In this document: positions 5,229-6,318 of the stretch, piece after piece
How the letters are laid out: each line of letters starts with the position of its first letter
How positions within the stretch are numbered: the stretch's first letter is position 1
Assembly (NCBI GenBank): GCA_026785795.1
Contig: JAJAZJ010000013.1
Location: forward strand, 1 to 6,318
Length of the DNA stretch: 6,318 nucleotides
DNA from: Pseudoxanthomonas sp.
GTDB lineage: Bacteria; Pseudomonadota; Gammaproteobacteria; Xanthomonadales; Xanthomonadaceae
Direction: 5' to 3'
Notes under the pieces: model-generated
The model's database searches: none
Seen by the model: only the letters and a program-made list of their open reading frames with translations
What the model was told of the DNA's origin: nothing
Program-made: the position numbers and the translations under genes

Positions 5229-6318
5229 ATGGAACTGCAGCAGATCATTTTCCTGGTCATCCTGGCGGCCACGCTGGTCCTGTTCGTCAGTGAGAAGCTG
5301 CGCGTCGACGTGGTGGCCATGCTGGCGCTGCTGGCACTGACCCTGACCGGCATCTTGGGGCCGAAGGATGCGCTGTCCGGTTTCTCCAGCGAACCGGCCA
5401 TCATCGTGGCCGCGGTGTTCGTGCTGTCGGCGGGGCTGTCGGCCACCGGCATCACCGAACGGATTGGCGCCGGCAGCGCGCGCGCGGCCGGCGGCAGCGA
5501 GTGGCGCACCATCGCCGTGGTGATGCCGGCGACGGCAGCGCTGGCGGCGTTCTCACACCACCTGATGGTCACCGCTATGATGTTGCCCATCCTGATGCGG
5601 CTGGCGCATGAGCAGAAACTGGCTGCGTCGCGCCTGTTGATGCCGATGTCGCTGGCAGCCTCGCTGGGCACCACCCTGACCCTGATCAGCGCACCGGCCT
5701 TCCTGCTGGCGAATGACTTGCTGAAACGTTCGGGACAGCCCGGGCTGGATATCTTCGCCATCACCCCGATCGGCGCGGTGCTGGTGCTGCTGGGCACGAT
5801 CTACATGTTGCTGGGTCGCTGGCTGATGCCCAAGCGCAGCGGCGAGTCCGGCAACGCCGATTACCTGCGGCTGGAGCGTTACTACACCGAGCTGGTGGTG
5901 GAAACGGAGTCGCCATGGATCGGCAAGACCCTCGGCGACTTCGAGAAATCGTTCAAGGACCGGCTGCAGGTCGCGGACTGGCTGCGGCACGGAATGCGTC
6001 GCCGCCACCAGCAGATCGACAGTGCGCTTGCCCAGGGCGACGTGCTGCTGGTCCGCGCCTCACCCGACGAAATCGCCTCGATCAAGGACGAGCCGGGCCT
6101 GGCGCTGCACGCGGTGGCCAAGTACGGGGAAAAAAGCAGCGACGACCGCCAGACCGACCTGCTGGGCGAGGAGCAACTCGTACAAGCGGTGGTCGCGCCG
6201 CATTCGGAATTCGTCGGCCGCAGCGTGTCCAACATCGATTTCCTGCGCAACCTGGGCGTGGTGGTGGTGGGTCTGTGGCGCAAGGAGGGCTGGCTGCATG
6301 GCGAGCTGTCGGAGATGA
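5229..6318 (+). CDS. SLC13/DASS-type permease with TrkA-C domains (3' end beyond window)
   Basis: The frame is open for 363 codons from the ATG at 5229 to the window edge; the TGA at 6316-6318 is out of frame. It encodes the N-terminal part of an inner-membrane permease of the SLC13/DASS (divalent anion:sodium symporter) or wider ion-transporter group. Hydrophobic segments lie at about 5-22, 27-44, 57-74, 95-112, 136-162 and 174-200. A soluble region follows with two TrkA-C (RCK-C)-like units. The first is at about 218-290, with SPWIGKTLGDFEKSF and GDVLLVRASPDEIASI. The second runs from about 315 (VVAPHSEFVGRSVSNIDFLRN) and is cut by the edge. Such units bind small ligands or ions in other channels and permeases. 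A second membrane half should follow, for a usual total near 600 residues. The first pore motif reads SHHLMVTAMMLP (109-120) where typical members have an Asn-Asn-Thr-like motif, and the next hairpin reads GTTLTLISAPAFL (147-159). The substrate cannot be told from sequence; sulfate or dicarboxylate transport should not be assumed. Confidence 0.88.
   Translation, partial: MELQQIIFLVILAATLVLFVSEKLRVDVVAMLALLALTLTGILGPKDALSGFSSEPAIIVAAVFVLSAGLSATGITERIGAGSARAAGGSEWRTIAVVMPATAALAAFSHHLMVTAMMLPILMRLAHEQKLAASRLLMPMSLAASLGTTLTLISAPAFLLANDLLKRSGQPGLDIFAITPIGAVLVLLGTIYMLLGRWLMPKRSGESGNADYLRLERYYTELVVETESPWIGKTLGDFEKSFKDRLQVADWLRHGMRRRHQQIDSALAQGDVLLVRASPDEIASIKDEPGLALHAVAKYGEKSSDDRQTDLLGEEQLVQAVVAPHSEFVGRSVSNIDFLRNLGVVVVGLWRKEGWLHGELSEM

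Noticed and set aside
5189..6299. Several minus-strand open frames of 79-202 codons over the permease gene.
   Set aside because: The plus strand is open throughout with membrane segments and TrkA-C features. The antisense products are low-complexity and have no homology I recognise.
6022..6318. A plus-strand 98-codon frame ending in TGA at the window edge.
   Set aside because: It is out of frame with the permease, which reads through the edge, and its translation is Arg/Trp/Ser-rich as typical for a shifted frame in GC-rich DNA.

Overview
The window is high-GC bacterial chromosome. Leu is encoded almost only by CTG, and the protein sequences are gamma-proteobacterial in character. PhoU, RNase T, RlmB and RNase R can all be recognised against their E. 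coli relatives, and RNase T looks especially Pseudomonas/Xanthomonas-like. A degenerate CCCNAAT-type heptad array and an inverted pair of double-hairpin repeats between genes fit the family Xanthomonadaceae (Stenotrophomonas, Xanthomonas, Pseudoxanthomonas or a relative). This assignment is an inference; no species marker is present.

Layout. Bases 1-101 hold a tandem array of 7-base units that may continue beyond the left edge. It is followed by phoU (118-828, +), the regulator of phosphate uptake and signalling, which usually closes a pst operon. After a 114-base gap comes rnt (943-1569, +; RNase T). It meets rlmB (2316-1573, -; 23S rRNA 2'-O-methyltransferase) tail to tail with 3 bases between the stop codons. 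Upstream of rlmB on the same strand is rnr (4927-2477, -; RNase R). The 160-base rnr-rlmB spacer contains two 45-base repeats in inverted orientation, each able to form two hairpins. Divergent from rnr is a tRNA-Leu(CAG) gene (5024-5110, +) with a clear sigma70-type promoter and an intrinsic terminator. The window ends inside a + strand membrane protein gene (5229 to the right edge) of the SLC13/DASS permease type, with TrkA-C-like domains in its cytosolic loop.

The centre of the window (rnt, rlmB, rnr, tRNA-Leu) is devoted to stable-RNA maturation. RNase T and RNase R are 3'-5' exonucleases acting on tRNA, rRNA and structured RNA, and RlmB modifies 23S rRNA. rnr and rlmB are probably cotranscribed, as in E. 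coli. The flanks (PhoU, permease) are housekeeping or transport functions.

I see no CRISPR array, transposase, toxin, phage gene or other defence system, and no evidence for a wholly new system. The points most worth a second look are the G-quadruplex-capable heptad array before phoU, the inverted double-hairpin repeats inside the operon of an RNase that degrades such structures, the apparent move of the basic tail of RNase R from the C- to the N-terminus, and the altered ion-site motifs of the SLC13-type permease.
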